From positions 124,001 to 188,000 of the forward strand of contig NZ_VJVZ01000007.1 in assembly GCF_007097145.1 (NCBI RefSeq): a DNA stretch of 64,000 bases, given 5' to 3'. Both the position numbers and the translations under genes were made by a program. This stretch comes from Flavobacterium zepuense. GTDB lineage: Bacteria > Bacteroidota > Bacteroidia > Flavobacteriales > Flavobacteriaceae. Shown here piece by piece: positions 43,497 to 54,165 of this stretch (the stretch's first letter is position 1; every line of letters begins with the position of its first letter). Below the pieces are notes generated by a model that ran no database searches, had not been told where the DNA came from, and was given only the letters and a program-made list of their open reading frames with translations.

Positions 43497-45668
43497 TTAT
43501 TTAATCATTAATTTTTTAGTGGATTGTTTTTCGTTAGCGGTTACTGATACAAAGTATACGCCTGTTTTTAAAGCCGATACATCTAAGGTAGATTGTGCGC
43601 CATTAAGTGCAGCTGTAAACATTGTTTTACCTAAAATATCGGTTACGGTTACATTTCCTGCTTCAGCATTTTGAAGTAGTAATGTTACTCTTCCCGATGC
43701 AGGGTTAGGATATAGTACAAAACCATTTGCAGCTAAATCTTTAACTCCGGCGGTAGCCTGTACAGTTGTTGTAGCCGTGTTGGTATCTACAACAGGGTTA
43801 AAATCAAAATAAATACCCGCTTGCCCTGTCATTATATCGCCAATACCAACGGTAGTTTTAGGTTTAATTTTGAACGATACAAAGCCATGGCTTCCCGCTT
43901 CATCTGCATCTTCAAAAGGCAGGTTTATATCATCAAAAAAGAACTCAAGGCTGTTGCCCGCACGGTTGGCAACATAGTTATGGCTACCCCCTATTGCCTG
44001 AAATGTATCAAGATCAAGATTTTCATTTAGGTTAGTTGCTATCCTTACAAAAGAAGCGTTAGCATCACCCATGTTCTGAAAACGTATGGTGTAGTGCAAA
44101 TATTCATCTGCCTGGTCTTCGGTAATAAAATCGCCTTCCCTAACACTAATGTCATTCGGGTCAAAAGAACTTACTACATAAGCATTAGATGCAAATGTGT
44201 TGTTGTAAGGAGTATTATCATTTAAAGGCGTAATTGTTGAATCAAAAGCAAGAACATCGCCGCTAACAGCCGTAGTACTTACCGTAAAGTTCACATAGAT
44301 GTATTGTGTTTGGTACGGCTGAAGGTTAGTATAGCTAAACGTTAACTGATTGCCGTTTACCAAAGCGGTTGAAGATGCTCCCTCATAATTAAGTAAGCTA
44401 TCATCAAAAGATAATGCTACATCGCCGGACGCTACAGTTGTGCTGCCCGTATTTTGATAAGCAATTACATAAGTAGCAGGGAAGCCTGGTACAAAAGAGG
44501 TAAACGGAAAAGTATACACCGCAACATCTACAGTAGGCTGCTGTTCTGTAAGGCAAAAGTTAACATCTTCTTCGTTACCCGGAAACGTAAAACTGTAGTT
44601 TTGAGGAGCAACTGCCGCTGTAAAAGGATAAGCCGGATTAGGATATACGGTTACCTCACCATCTGGTATGTTTAAAAAGCTGTAATTACCATCTTCATCG
44701 GTAGTTGTGTAGTAATAGTTGTTATCATGTACATAGTATACTGTTATGCCTGCTGCAACAAGATCGGTTTCACTACAACCATTATCATCACTGTCATATC
44801 GTATGTTTCCGGCAATAGTATTATCTGTAATACAAGGCGCAACTATAAGTGTAATCGGTTCTATAGAAACACAATCCTGTGCTGTTAACCTAACATAGAT
44901 AGTTTGCTGATTTGGAGTTGTGTTGGTGTACACGTAATCCCATATTTGGTTAACCTCATTTTGGGCATCGGCTTCGGTCTCATAAAGTTCTATATCAATA
45001 TTCTGATATTCAGGATATAAACTCCATAAATAACTTAGCTGCATCTCAAGAAAAAAGGTGGCAAACCCGTCAAAATCCTGATCGCACATGGTAATAGGTT
45101 CAAAATCAGCATCAGGCAATGATCCCGCTACAGTAATATCAAAGTTCCACTCATTGCTGCATGCACCACTTTGTACCGCATACAATGTTTGCGAAGACGA
45201 AATTACAGTACCTCCGGGAACTATAGTACCTGTACCATTTGGGCCTGTGTAAAATGTAATTGCAGGCCATGAAATTGTAGGCAGCACGAAACTTGTACAT
45301 ACTGTAACATCATTCCACGGGATAAATACCTGCGACCAATAAATGATAAAACTTGTAATATCATAATCGCCGGTTGCGGCGTTATCTACCCTAATGAAAA
45401 TTTCCTCATTTGACGATATTACGTAGAGTGCTGATGGGTTTAATATTGCACTGGTACCTGCCTGGGCATCAGCTTCGTCATGATAATAGGTAACTATAAA
45501 ATCGTTAGGCGATTGATTGCCTAAAACAATAGGGGTTTGAACGGTAAGGTCAAAAAACGGATCGTCGCCGCAGGAAGAAAGATCAGGTACATCATAGGCT
45601 GTTGCCTGGGCAAAGCTGTTAATGCAAAACATTGCAAACATTGCAATTAATAGTAGTTTCTTTTTCAT
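43497..45668 (-). CDS. T9SS-exported surface protein with DUF7619-type module
   Basis: The 723-residue protein has a signal peptide (CINSFAQ) and several beta-sandwich segments with a SdrD-B-like module (GNIRYDSDDNGCSETDLVAAG, about 285-375). A DUF7619-type domain follows (SFDPNDISVREGDFITEDQA through DIMTGQAGIYFDFNPVVDTN, about 510-640). The last 75 residues are a type A T9SS sorting domain (FVLYPNPASGRVTLLLQNAE ... VYFVSVTANEKQSTKKLMIK). It is probably attached to the surface and may bind a polymer. The same DUF7619-type module ends the BspA-type protein at the right edge. Confidence 0.85.
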   Translation of the reverse strand: MKKKLLLIAMFAMFCINSFAQATAYDVPDLSSCGDDPFFDLTVQTPIVLGNQSPNDFIVTYYHDEADAQAGTSAILNPSALYVISSNEEIFIRVDNAATGDYDITSFIIYWSQVFIPWNDVTVCTSFVLPTISWPAITFYTGPNGTGTIVPGGTVISSSQTLYAVQSGACSNEWNFDITVAGSLPDADFEPITMCDQDFDGFATFFLEMQLSYLWSLYPEYQNIDIELYETEADAQNEVNQIWDYVYTNTTPNQQTIYVRLTAQDCVSIEPITLIVAPCITDNTIAGNIRYDSDDNGCSETDLVAAGITVYYVHDNNYYYTTTDEDGNYSFLNIPDGEVTVYPNPAYPFTAAVAPQNYSFTFPGNEEDVNFCLTEQQPTVDVAVYTFPFTSFVPGFPATYVIAYQNTGSTTVASGDVALSFDDSLLNYEGASSTALVNGNQLTFSYTNLQPYQTQYIYVNFTVSTTAVSGDVLAFDSTITPLNDNTPYNNTFASNAYVVSSFDPNDISVREGDFITEDQADEYLHYTIRFQNMGDANASFVRIATNLNENLDLDTFQAIGGSHNYVANRAGNSLEFFFDDINLPFEDADEAGSHGFVSFKIKPKTTVGIGDIMTGQAGIYFDFNPVVDTNTATTTVQATAGVKDLAANGFVLYPNPASGRVTLLLQNAEAGNVTVTDILGKTMFTAALNGAQSTLDVSALKTGVYFVSVTANEKQSTKKLMIK

Positions 45669-45861
45669 AGCTAAAATGATTGGTGAAATTTAGCTATTAA
45701 ACAATCAGTATTTAAAAAACCCTACCTGCATTTCAACACCGAATTATAAAATTCTTATATTATTTAATAAAATACCGATAGTATTTTTATCATATAAAGC
45801 TTAAAATCAAAATACTGTATAAATTATTTTAATTTAAGAATTTAGCGCTCATACAAAAGGT

Positions 45862-45885
45862 AAAAGCCACATGTATGTGGCTTTT
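45862..45885 (-). terminator. Terminator after the DUF4294 gene
   Basis: An 11-bp perfect stem, aaaagccacat (45862-45872) with atgtggctttt (45875-45885), lies 20 bp beyond the DUF4294 stop. Confidence 0.8.
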
Positions 45886-45904
45886 GATTTAATTAAAAAC
45901 AGTT

Positions 45905-46570
45905 TTATCCTTCCTGTTTTTTATTTTTATTCTTTTCGCGCCATGCATGGGTAATGGCTTTGTAATCTATCTTAAAAGCAGGATCTTGCTTTACAAGGCG
46001 GTGCTCCTCAAAAGCCTTTATCAAAAAGCCTTCGATCATATAATCCTCAGCTATAGCCGACGGATTATAAGTAGTTTTAAGATTGATGTTAAACAATTTA
46101 GCTACCCGGTTAGACCAAAAGGCTTTCCACCCGCTTTTATGTTCTTTAATAAGGTCGAATGTAGAAATTCCCGTTTGCCTGTATATCAGTTTAACCAATA
46201 TTTGCCCCTCTTTTCGGGATAGTTTTTTAAGCTGGCCTTCAAATTCTTCCTGAAGGTATTTCTCTACAATTTTAGAGTATTTCTTTTTCTCTTTATCGGT
46301 TTTAAGCTTTGCCATATTATTGCTAAGCATGGTAAGCCTGTCGGCCGCTATTTTGGCATACGGGTACACTTTTAGCGTACGCCTGCGCAGTGCCGTTAGC
46401 ATTAGCTTCTCTTCGGGCGTCAGGCTGTCTTTAACGTTAGATATCACAATTTCCTGCAATTGCATATTAAAGGCAATACTGTCTAATGCAATACTGTCTT
46501 TTTCAGATATCTGGGCTTTGGCTCCAAGGCTCAGTAAAAGGAAAAACGCAATGTAAAGCGTTGCTTTCAT
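45905..46570 (-). CDS. DUF4294-like exported protein
   Basis: The ATG at 46570 is better than the TTG at 46576, giving 221 residues. A signal peptide (SLGAKAQ) is followed by the helical domain EEKLMLTALRRRTLKVYPYA and QILVKLIYRQTGISTFDLIK, which I associate with DUF4294. The function is unknown. The C-terminus is basic (WREKNKNKKQEG). It is divergent from the M42 peptidase gene. Confidence 0.85.
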   Translation of the reverse strand: MKATLYIAFFLLLSLGAKAQISEKDSIALDSIAFNMQLQEIVISNVKDSLTPEEKLMLTALRRRTLKVYPYAKIAADRLTMLSNNMAKLKTDKEKKKYSKIVEKYLQEEFEGQLKKLSRKEGQILVKLIYRQTGISTFDLIKEHKSGWKAFWSNRVAKLFNINLKTTYNPSAIAEDYMIEGFLIKAFEEHRLVKQDPAFKIDYKAITHAWREKNKNKKQEG

Positions 46571-46651
46571 CTTCAAAAATTTATGTCAAAATTATGCAAT
46601 TATACATAACTCTGTAATGTTATTTATATTTTAGCCGAAAATTATAATTAT

Positions 46652-47740
46652 ATGTCATCAAAAACCATACTAAAGGATACTTCACTTACCTTTTTAGAGG
46701 AATATTTAAATAACGCCGCTCCTACCGGATACGAGTCTTCTGGACAAAAAATATGGATGGAATATCTTAAACCTTATGTAGATACTTTTATTACCGATAC
46801 CTACGGTACCGCAGTAGGCGTTATAAACCCCGATGCACCTTATAAAGTAGTTATTGAAGGCCATAGCGACGAGATTTCATGGTATGTAAACTATATTACT
46901 GATAACGGACTTGTTTATGTTATACGTAACGGCGGCAGCGACCACATGATAGCCCCATCTAAGCGTGTAAACATACACACCAAAAATGGTATTGTAAAAG
47001 GTGTATTTGGATGGCCGGCAATACATACCCGTAATCGCGGTAAAGAAGAGCCTGCTAAAATTGAAACTATTTTTATCGATTTAGGCTGCAACACTAAAGA
47101 AGAGGTTGAAAAACTGGGTGTACACGTGGGTTGCGTTATTACTTACCCCGATGAATTTATGGTGCTTAACGAGAACAAATTTGTGTGCCGCGCTATAGAT
47201 AACCGTATTGGAGGATTTATGATAGCCGAGGTTGCCCGTTTGCTTAAAGAGAACGGCAAGAAACTGCCTTTTGGTTTGTACATTACCAACTCGGTACAGG
47301 AAGAAGTTGGCCTTCGCGGTGCTGAGATGATCACCCAGACCATTAAACCCAATGTAGCCATTGTTACCGATGTATGCCATGACAGCACTACACCAATGAT
47401 AGAAAAGCGCATTGAGGGTGATACACAAATAGGCAAAGGCCCGGTTATTACCTATGCTCCTGCCGTACAAAACAATCTGCGTGAATTGATATTAGACACT
47501 GCCCATAAAAACGAGATACCTTTTCAGCGCCTGGCATCAAGCCGCGTAACGGGTACCGATACCGATGCTTTTGCTTATAGCAATGGTGGTGTGGCTTCGG
47601 CACTTATATCGCTTCCGCTGCGTTATATGCACACTACAGTAGAAATGGTACACCGCGAAGATGTAGAAAATGTTATTAAACTTATTTACGAAACGCTTTT
47701 AAATATAGAGAATGAAGAGACATTTTCTTATTTTAAATAG
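46652..47740 (+). CDS. M42-family metallopeptidase
   Basis: The 362-residue protein has the M42 metal and catalytic motifs EGHSDEISWYV, CRAIDNRIGGFM, SVQEEVGLRGAEM, TDVCHDSTTP and the C-terminal LPLRYMHTTVEMVH. M42 enzymes are cytoplasmic two-metal aminopeptidases or glucanase-like TET proteins that degrade short peptides; the length is typical. It has its own terminator downstream. Confidence 0.95.
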   Translation: MSSKTILKDTSLTFLEEYLNNAAPTGYESSGQKIWMEYLKPYVDTFITDTYGTAVGVINPDAPYKVVIEGHSDEISWYVNYITDNGLVYVIRNGGSDHMIAPSKRVNIHTKNGIVKGVFGWPAIHTRNRGKEEPAKIETIFIDLGCNTKEEVEKLGVHVGCVITYPDEFMVLNENKFVCRAIDNRIGGFMIAEVARLLKENGKKLPFGLYITNSVQEEVGLRGAEMITQTIKPNVAIVTDVCHDSTTPMIEKRIEGDTQIGKGPVITYAPAVQNNLRELILDTAHKNEIPFQRLASSRVTGTDTDAFAYSNGGVASALISLPLRYMHTTVEMVHREDVENVIKLIYETLLNIENEETFSYFK

Positions 47741-47770
47741 AAGTTGCAAAGTAGTTTAGTTACAACGCTT

Positions 47771-47806
47771 AAACTCCTGTAAATATTTAGTTTACGGGAG
47801 TTTTTT
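47771..47806 (+). terminator. Terminator after the M42 peptidase
   Basis: The stem aaactcctgtaaa (47771-47783) pairs with tttacgggagttt (47791-47803), with one wobble, and is followed by a T tract. Confidence 0.85.
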
Positions 47807-47915
47807 TTATTGAACAATCCCAGTAATAAGTGAGATTGGGATAAATCTTACTTAAATTCTTAAGATTTGCTTAAGAATGTTAATTATTCATATATAAAGC
47901 CTGATGCAAACCGTT

Positions 47916-47923
47916 ACCTTTGA
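47916..47923 (+). promoter_or_regulatory. -7 box of the thioredoxin-apbE operon
   Basis: TACCTTTG is a perfect TAnnTTTG box, 15 bp before the ATG at 47939. Confidence 0.6.
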
Positions 47924-47938
47924 TATAGATTTTACACC

Positions 47939-48376
47939 ATGAAAAAGCTGATCTTACTACTATTAATAACCTTTACCAGCAACGCTTTTGCGCAAAACTG
48001 GCAGCTTAATTTTGACGATGCCAAAACACTTGCTGGTAAAGAAAATAAGAACATTATACTGGTATTCTCGGGTTCCGATTGGTGTGCGCCGTGCATAAAA
48101 CTGGATAAAGCTATTTGGCAAAGTGAAGAATTTAAGTCGGAAGCCGCTACTAAATGGATATTAGTACGCGCCGATTTCCCTAAAAAGAAACAAAACGCGT
48201 TACCGGAAGAGCAACAAAAACAAAATGATGGTTTGGCCGAAAAGTACAACCGTGACGGCAATTTTCCGCTTGTGGTAGTATTGGATGCTAACGGAAAAGT
48301 TTTGGGCAAAACAGGCTATAAAAATGTATTACCTGCCGAGTATATAACATTGCTACATACATTCGAAAACAAATAG
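47939..48376 (+). CDS. Exported thioredoxin-fold protein
   Basis: The 145-residue protein has a signal peptide (TFTSNAFAQ) and a thioredoxin active site in SGSDWCAPCIKLDKAIW (CxxC). It resembles Thioredoxin_7 or DsbD-gamma-type periplasmic thioredoxins and probably reduces or delivers electrons to a periplasmic cysteine protein. Its stop is directly followed by the apbE start. With ApbE, DUF4266 and DUF3570 it forms a four-gene operon seen in several bacteria. Confidence 0.93.
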   Translation: MKKLILLLLITFTSNAFAQNWQLNFDDAKTLAGKENKNIILVFSGSDWCAPCIKLDKAIWQSEEFKSEAATKWILVRADFPKKKQNALPEEQQKQNDGLAEKYNRDGNFPLVVVLDANGKVLGKTGYKNVLPAEYITLLHTFENK

Positions 48377-49363
48377 ATGAAGGCTTTTTACATCATTGCT
48401 GTCACGTTGCTTTGTACCCTTGCGTTTGGGCAGGTTACGCATAAACGTAAACTCTCGTTGCTTGGCAGCCCGTTTGAGATTACTGTGGTTGCAAAAGATA
48501 CCGTAGAGGGAAATGCTTATATAGATATGGGCCTGGCGGAGGTTAAGCGCATTGAAAATTTAATATCCGACTGGATCCCGACAACGCCAATATCAATCAT
48601 CAACAAAAATGCAGGCGTAGCCCCTGTGGAAGTTACCGATGAACTAATAGGCCTTGTAGAACGCTCTACAAGGATATCTAAGGTTACCGATGGTGCTTTT
48701 GATATATCGTATGCCAGTATGGATAAGTTGTGGAAGTTTGACGGCACCATGAAAGAAATGCCATCGACGGAAGCCATAAAAAAATCGGTTGAGAAAATTG
48801 GCTACCAGAAAATAATACTTGATAAGGGTAAGAAAACCATATTTTTAAAAGACAAGGGCATGAAATTGGGTCTTGGCGGCATAGGCCAGGGATATATTGC
48901 CGATAGGGTTAAGGAGCTGCTGTATGCCAAAGGCTGTAAGGCGGGGCTGATAAATGTTTCGGGCGATATTATTGCCTGGGGCAAGCAGCCGGATGGCACA
49001 CCGTGGAAGATAGGCATTGTAAACCCGCTTAACAAGAACAAAGTTTTTGCCATGTTCCCTCTATTGGATAGTGCTGTAGAAACATCAGGCAGTTATGAGA
49101 AATATGTAACGTTTAACGGCAAGCGCTATTCGCACATTATAGACCCGCGTACCGGTTACCCTGCAACGGGTGTTGTAAGTGTGTCGGTCTTTGCTAAAAC
49201 TACCGAAGTTGCCGATGCTTTGGCTACAGGCATCTTTGTAATGGGCATAGATGCAGGCCTTAACCTGGTTAACCAAATGAATGGCATAAGCTGCATAATT
49301 GTAGATGATAAAGGTATCATACATACCTCTAAAAATATAGATATAGAACAATACAAACCATGA
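48377..49363 (+). CDS. apbE: FAD:protein FMN transferase (ApbE)
   Basis: The 328-residue protein has a signal peptide (CTLAFGQ) and the ApbE motifs GLGGIGQGYIADRVKELL, INVSGDIIAWG, SGSYEKYVTFNGKRYSHI and DPRTGYPATGVVSVSVFA, which place the FAD and magnesium site. It covalently attaches FMN from FAD to threonine or serine of FMN-binding domains in extracytoplasmic electron carriers. No such FMN-binding target domain is encoded in this operon. The start abuts the thioredoxin stop, and the stop overlaps the next gene by 4 bp. Confidence 0.95.
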   Translation: MKAFYIIAVTLLCTLAFGQVTHKRKLSLLGSPFEITVVAKDTVEGNAYIDMGLAEVKRIENLISDWIPTTPISIINKNAGVAPVEVTDELIGLVERSTRISKVTDGAFDISYASMDKLWKFDGTMKEMPSTEAIKKSVEKIGYQKIILDKGKKTIFLKDKGMKLGLGGIGQGYIADRVKELLYAKGCKAGLINVSGDIIAWGKQPDGTPWKIGIVNPLNKNKVFAMFPLLDSAVETSGSYEKYVTFNGKRYSHIIDPRTGYPATGVVSVSVFAKTTEVADALATGIFVMGIDAGLNLVNQMNGISCIIVDDKGIIHTSKNIDIEQYKP

Positions 49364-49569
49364 AAAACCTCCTTATACTAAGCCTTATTTTACTGGCGCT
49401 GCAATCGTGCAGTTCTGTAAAAGAATATCAAAAACAGCGTATTAACGACCCGGATATGAAGCTTACGGCGCGACCGGGCGAACGCTTTGAAACGAATTAC
49501 CAGGTGTATCGTGAAGCTTCGGCGGGAGCTAATGGAGGCAAAACAGGAGGAGGCTGTGGCTGCAACTAA
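49360..49569 (+). CDS. DUF4266 lipoprotein with cysteine-rich tail
   Basis: The 69-residue protein has a lipobox LQSC (Cys16), INDPDMKLTARPGERFETNY, and a C-terminal GGGCGCN. The family is known to accompany DUF3570 and ApbE. The terminal CGC may bind metal or take part in disulfide exchange with the thioredoxin of this operon, or be the site of a modification (inference). The ATG overlaps the apbE stop. Confidence 0.88.
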   Translation: MKNLLILSLILLALQSCSSVKEYQKQRINDPDMKLTARPGERFETNYQVYREASAGANGGKTGGGCGCN

Positions 49570-49570
49570 T

Positions 49571-50899
49571 ATGAAAAAAATATTTTTAATAGCAGCAGGT
49601 TTCTTTGGCTCACTTACGGCTTATGCTCAGGAGGTTGAGCAGGACAGTACCGGTGTGGGCTATAAAAAAAGGGTGCTGGAAAGTACCGAAGTAGATTTTT
49701 TAATGAGCTACTACAAGCAGGATGGTATACACTCGGCTGTTAGTGGTGGTAAGGGTATGGAAGAACTTACCGATATTACACCAACTATTGTAATTGCTAT
49801 GCCGCTTAACGATGATGATGTACTTACGGTTGATGCAGGACTATCGGCCTATTCATCTGCTTCTTCGGGTAATATTAACCCGTTTGACAGCAATACGCCA
49901 AGCCCGTGGCAGGCAAGTTCGGGTGCATCGGCATCAGATCAGCTAACTGCTCTTGTAGTAAGCTATAGCCACAGTAGTGACGACAGGAACACTATCTGGA
50001 ATGCACATGCTTCCGGCTCTACAGAATACGATTACTCATCTATAGGCTTTGGCGGTGGCTATACCCGATTGTTTAATGAGAAAAATTCAGAACTTAGTGC
50101 TTCTGCTAATGTATACCTTGATACCTGGCAGCCCATTTACCCTAAAGAGTTACAGGATTATACCGATAACGGCAACGATTTAAACGGCGGCATCTTTAAC
50201 TATTTTGATGTTGAGGGCGATGGCGGAATTTACAACCCAACTGCTTTTAAATTTCATGATAAAAAGAACCGTAACTCGTACGCTCTTTCACTAAGCTACT
50301 CGCAGGTTGTGAATCAAAATTTGCAGTTCTCATTATTTTTAGATGTGTTGCAACAGCAGGGCCTGCTCTCTACTCCTTACCAAAGGGTGTATTTTGCCGA
50401 TAAAGCAAATTACTACATTAATGAGTTTCAATTGGCTGATGACGTAGAGCGCCTGCCCGATACGCGATTTAAAGTACCTATTGGGGCACGCCTTAATTAT
50501 TACATAAACGAGTGGCTGGTGTTACGAACCTATTACCGTTATTATACTGATAACTGGGGAATAACTGCACATACAGCTAATATAGAGCTACCTATAAAAC
50601 TGAGCGAGAAGTTTACGGTATTCCCTATGTACAGGTATTACATGCAAACGGCTGCCGATTATTTTGCACCGTATGATGCACATTTATCTACCGAAAAGTA
50701 TTACACGTCTGATTACGACCTTTCTAAATTTGATGCCCACCAATACGGTGCCGGTATTATTTATACCGATATTTTCACCAAAGCACATATCTGGACAATG
50801 GGTATAAAAACAATAGAGCTTAGATACAACCATTACAACAGAAGTGACGGCCTGGATGCCAACATTATATCTTTTGCCATTAAATTTGTTAAGATATAA
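49571..50899 (+). CDS. DUF3570 outer-membrane beta-barrel-like protein
   Basis: The ATG at 49571 gives 442 residues. The longer frame from 49487 only overlaps the DUF4266 gene. It has a signal peptide (SLTAYAQ), GSTEYDYSSIGFGGGYTRLF and a series of amphipathic strands with a final FAIKFVKI, consistent with an outer-membrane barrel. DUF3570 is linked to ApbE in Proteobacteria and Bacteroidota. Together with the other three it may be part of an envelope redox system; that role is inference. Confidence 0.9.
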   Translation: MKKIFLIAAGFFGSLTAYAQEVEQDSTGVGYKKRVLESTEVDFLMSYYKQDGIHSAVSGGKGMEELTDITPTIVIAMPLNDDDVLTVDAGLSAYSSASSGNINPFDSNTPSPWQASSGASASDQLTALVVSYSHSSDDRNTIWNAHASGSTEYDYSSIGFGGGYTRLFNEKNSELSASANVYLDTWQPIYPKELQDYTDNGNDLNGGIFNYFDVEGDGGIYNPTAFKFHDKKNRNSYALSLSYSQVVNQNLQFSLFLDVLQQQGLLSTPYQRVYFADKANYYINEFQLADDVERLPDTRFKVPIGARLNYYINEWLVLRTYYRYYTDNWGITAHTANIELPIKLSEKFTVFPMYRYYMQTAADYFAPYDAHLSTEKYYTSDYDLSKFDAHQYGAGIIYTDIFTKAHIWTMGIKTIELRYNHYNRSDGLDANIISFAIKFVKI

Positions 50900-50918
50900 C
50901 GCCGTAACTATCTTAAAC

Positions 50919-50953
50919 AAAAATCCCGTAAGCTAAACACTTACGGGATTTTT
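50919..50953. terminator. Terminator after the DUF3570 gene
   Basis: A 14-bp perfect stem, aaaaatcccgtaag (50919-50932) with cttacgggattttt (50940-50953), has a T tract. Between it and the ABC-F stop lies a small direct repeat, ctgtcaaccg, at about 50969 and 50983. Confidence 0.9.
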
Positions 50954-50998
50954 TTATCTATTTCATCTGTCAACCGTTAACTGTCAACCGATAACTTC

Positions 50999-52660
<1,662 letters not shown>

Positions 52661-52736
52661 TTACTGCTTCTTATAATAATAGCGCCTCTCTTGTTATTTT
52701 AACTGTATTTTAACAACATTAACAGTATAATAAAAA

Positions 52737-52744
52737 TATTTTTG
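52737..52744 (+). promoter_or_regulatory. -7 box of the redoxin-like gene
   Basis: TATTTTTG is a perfect TAnnTTTG box, 26 bp before the ATG at 52771. Confidence 0.55.
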
Positions 52745-52770
52745 CGGTGCACACACACTAAATCACCTGA

Positions 52771-54162
52771 ATGCCTAAAACTATACAAGCCGGAATGCTG
52801 GTACCGTTGCTGCTATTGCTATTTTCATGCGGCAGCAAGGAAGAAAGTTACACTGCCTACTTTGGCGGGCAGGTACAAAACCCGCGTACCCCCTACGTTT
52901 TGTTTACTAAAAACAATAAGGTTATAGATACCCTGCGTCTTGATAAAGACAACCGTTTTTTTATAAAATTTGACTCCCTTACCCCCGGCCTTTACAGCTT
53001 TAAGCACGATCCTGATTACCAGTATATTTATTTTGACAAGAATGACAGCCTAATGGTTACCATTAATACGGCTGATTTTGACCAGTCTATAGTATTTAGT
53101 GGCCGTGGTGAGCGCAAAAATAATTTTATGATGGACCTGTTTATACAGCAGGAAAACGACCGCCATAAATCCTATGATGTTTACAATTATGAGTACCGCG
53201 ATTTTAAAAAGACGATAGATTCTTCTTTTAGCGTGCGCGATAATTTTTACAAACAAAGCAAGGAAGAAGTTAAGTGGAGCGAAGGTTTTGATTTTTATGC
53301 TAAATCACGCCTTATGCTTAACTACTATACCAAAAAGGAATATTACCCTTACATTCATGCCAGGAGGACCGGAGAAGACATAAAATCACAGTTGCCAAAA
53401 GATTATTATGCCCACCGTAAAACAATTAAGTTTGAAGACAACAGACTTACTGATTTCTCTCCGTTTTTACGCTACTTAACCGGTATGCTTAATAACATGG
53501 CTATTACCCGCAGCTTTAAAAAAGGCGATGTTCAGGAAAACTCGCTTAGGGATAATATTGCCAAGCTAAATATTGCCGACTCTATATTTAAAAAGCCTGC
53601 TATTAAAAATGAGGTACTTAACAATATTGCTTTCAGCTACTTACTGGAAGATCAAAACATTGTAAACAATAAAACCTTTTTAGACCGTTATATGCAATTA
53701 TCTACCGATAATAGCGGCGATAACGAGATAAAAAAGATTGGTGAGTCTATCAAGAATCTTAATGAGGGCAGTAAGCTTCCGCAGATTGGGTTAGTAGATA
53801 CCAACAACAAACCTTTTAATGTTAGCAATGATATTGATAAGGAAACAGTGATTTTCTTTTGGACGAGCTGTGCCCGTGCCCATCTTGAAAATGTATACCA
53901 CAGGGTTGAAGAGCTTAAAAAACAGCATCCAGATGTTGAATTTATTGCAGTAAATGTTGATAACGATGCTGAGTGGAAGAAAACAATGGCCAGTTATAAT
54001 TTTGCCGATGCACGCCAGCTACGCACTACCGATTTTGATGCACTGCGCCACAAATGGGTATTCACCAAAATTAACCGTACTATTATACTAAATGCTGACG
54101 GTACCATTAAAAATGGCTTTACCAATTTACTCGACGCGAAGTTTACCGAGCTTTTACGATAG
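52771..54162 (+). CDS. TlpA/redoxin-like lipoprotein without CxxC
   Basis: The 463-residue protein has lipobox LFSC (about Cys20), an N-terminal beta domain (DUF4369-like, residues 25-115), a helical middle, and a thioredoxin-fold C-terminus from about residue 330. Where TlpA has WCxxC it has FFWTSCARAHLENV, a single Cys in CARAH, so normal dithiol exchange is not possible. DVEFIAVNVDNDAEWKKTM and INRTIILNADGTIKNGF keep the fold recognisable. It is probably a binding or peroxidase-like variant attached to the membrane. It converges with the NlpC/P60 gene, 3 bp apart. Confidence 0.85.
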   Translation: MPKTIQAGMLVPLLLLLFSCGSKEESYTAYFGGQVQNPRTPYVLFTKNNKVIDTLRLDKDNRFFIKFDSLTPGLYSFKHDPDYQYIYFDKNDSLMVTINTADFDQSIVFSGRGERKNNFMMDLFIQQENDRHKSYDVYNYEYRDFKKTIDSSFSVRDNFYKQSKEEVKWSEGFDFYAKSRLMLNYYTKKEYYPYIHARRTGEDIKSQLPKDYYAHRKTIKFEDNRLTDFSPFLRYLTGMLNNMAITRSFKKGDVQENSLRDNIAKLNIADSIFKKPAIKNEVLNNIAFSYLLEDQNIVNNKTFLDRYMQLSTDNSGDNEIKKIGESIKNLNEGSKLPQIGLVDTNNKPFNVSNDIDKETVIFFWTSCARAHLENVYHRVEELKKQHPDVEFIAVNVDNDAEWKKTMASYNFADARQLRTTDFDALRHKWVFTKINRTIILNADGTIKNGFTNLLDAKFTELLR

Positions 54163-54165
54163 TAT

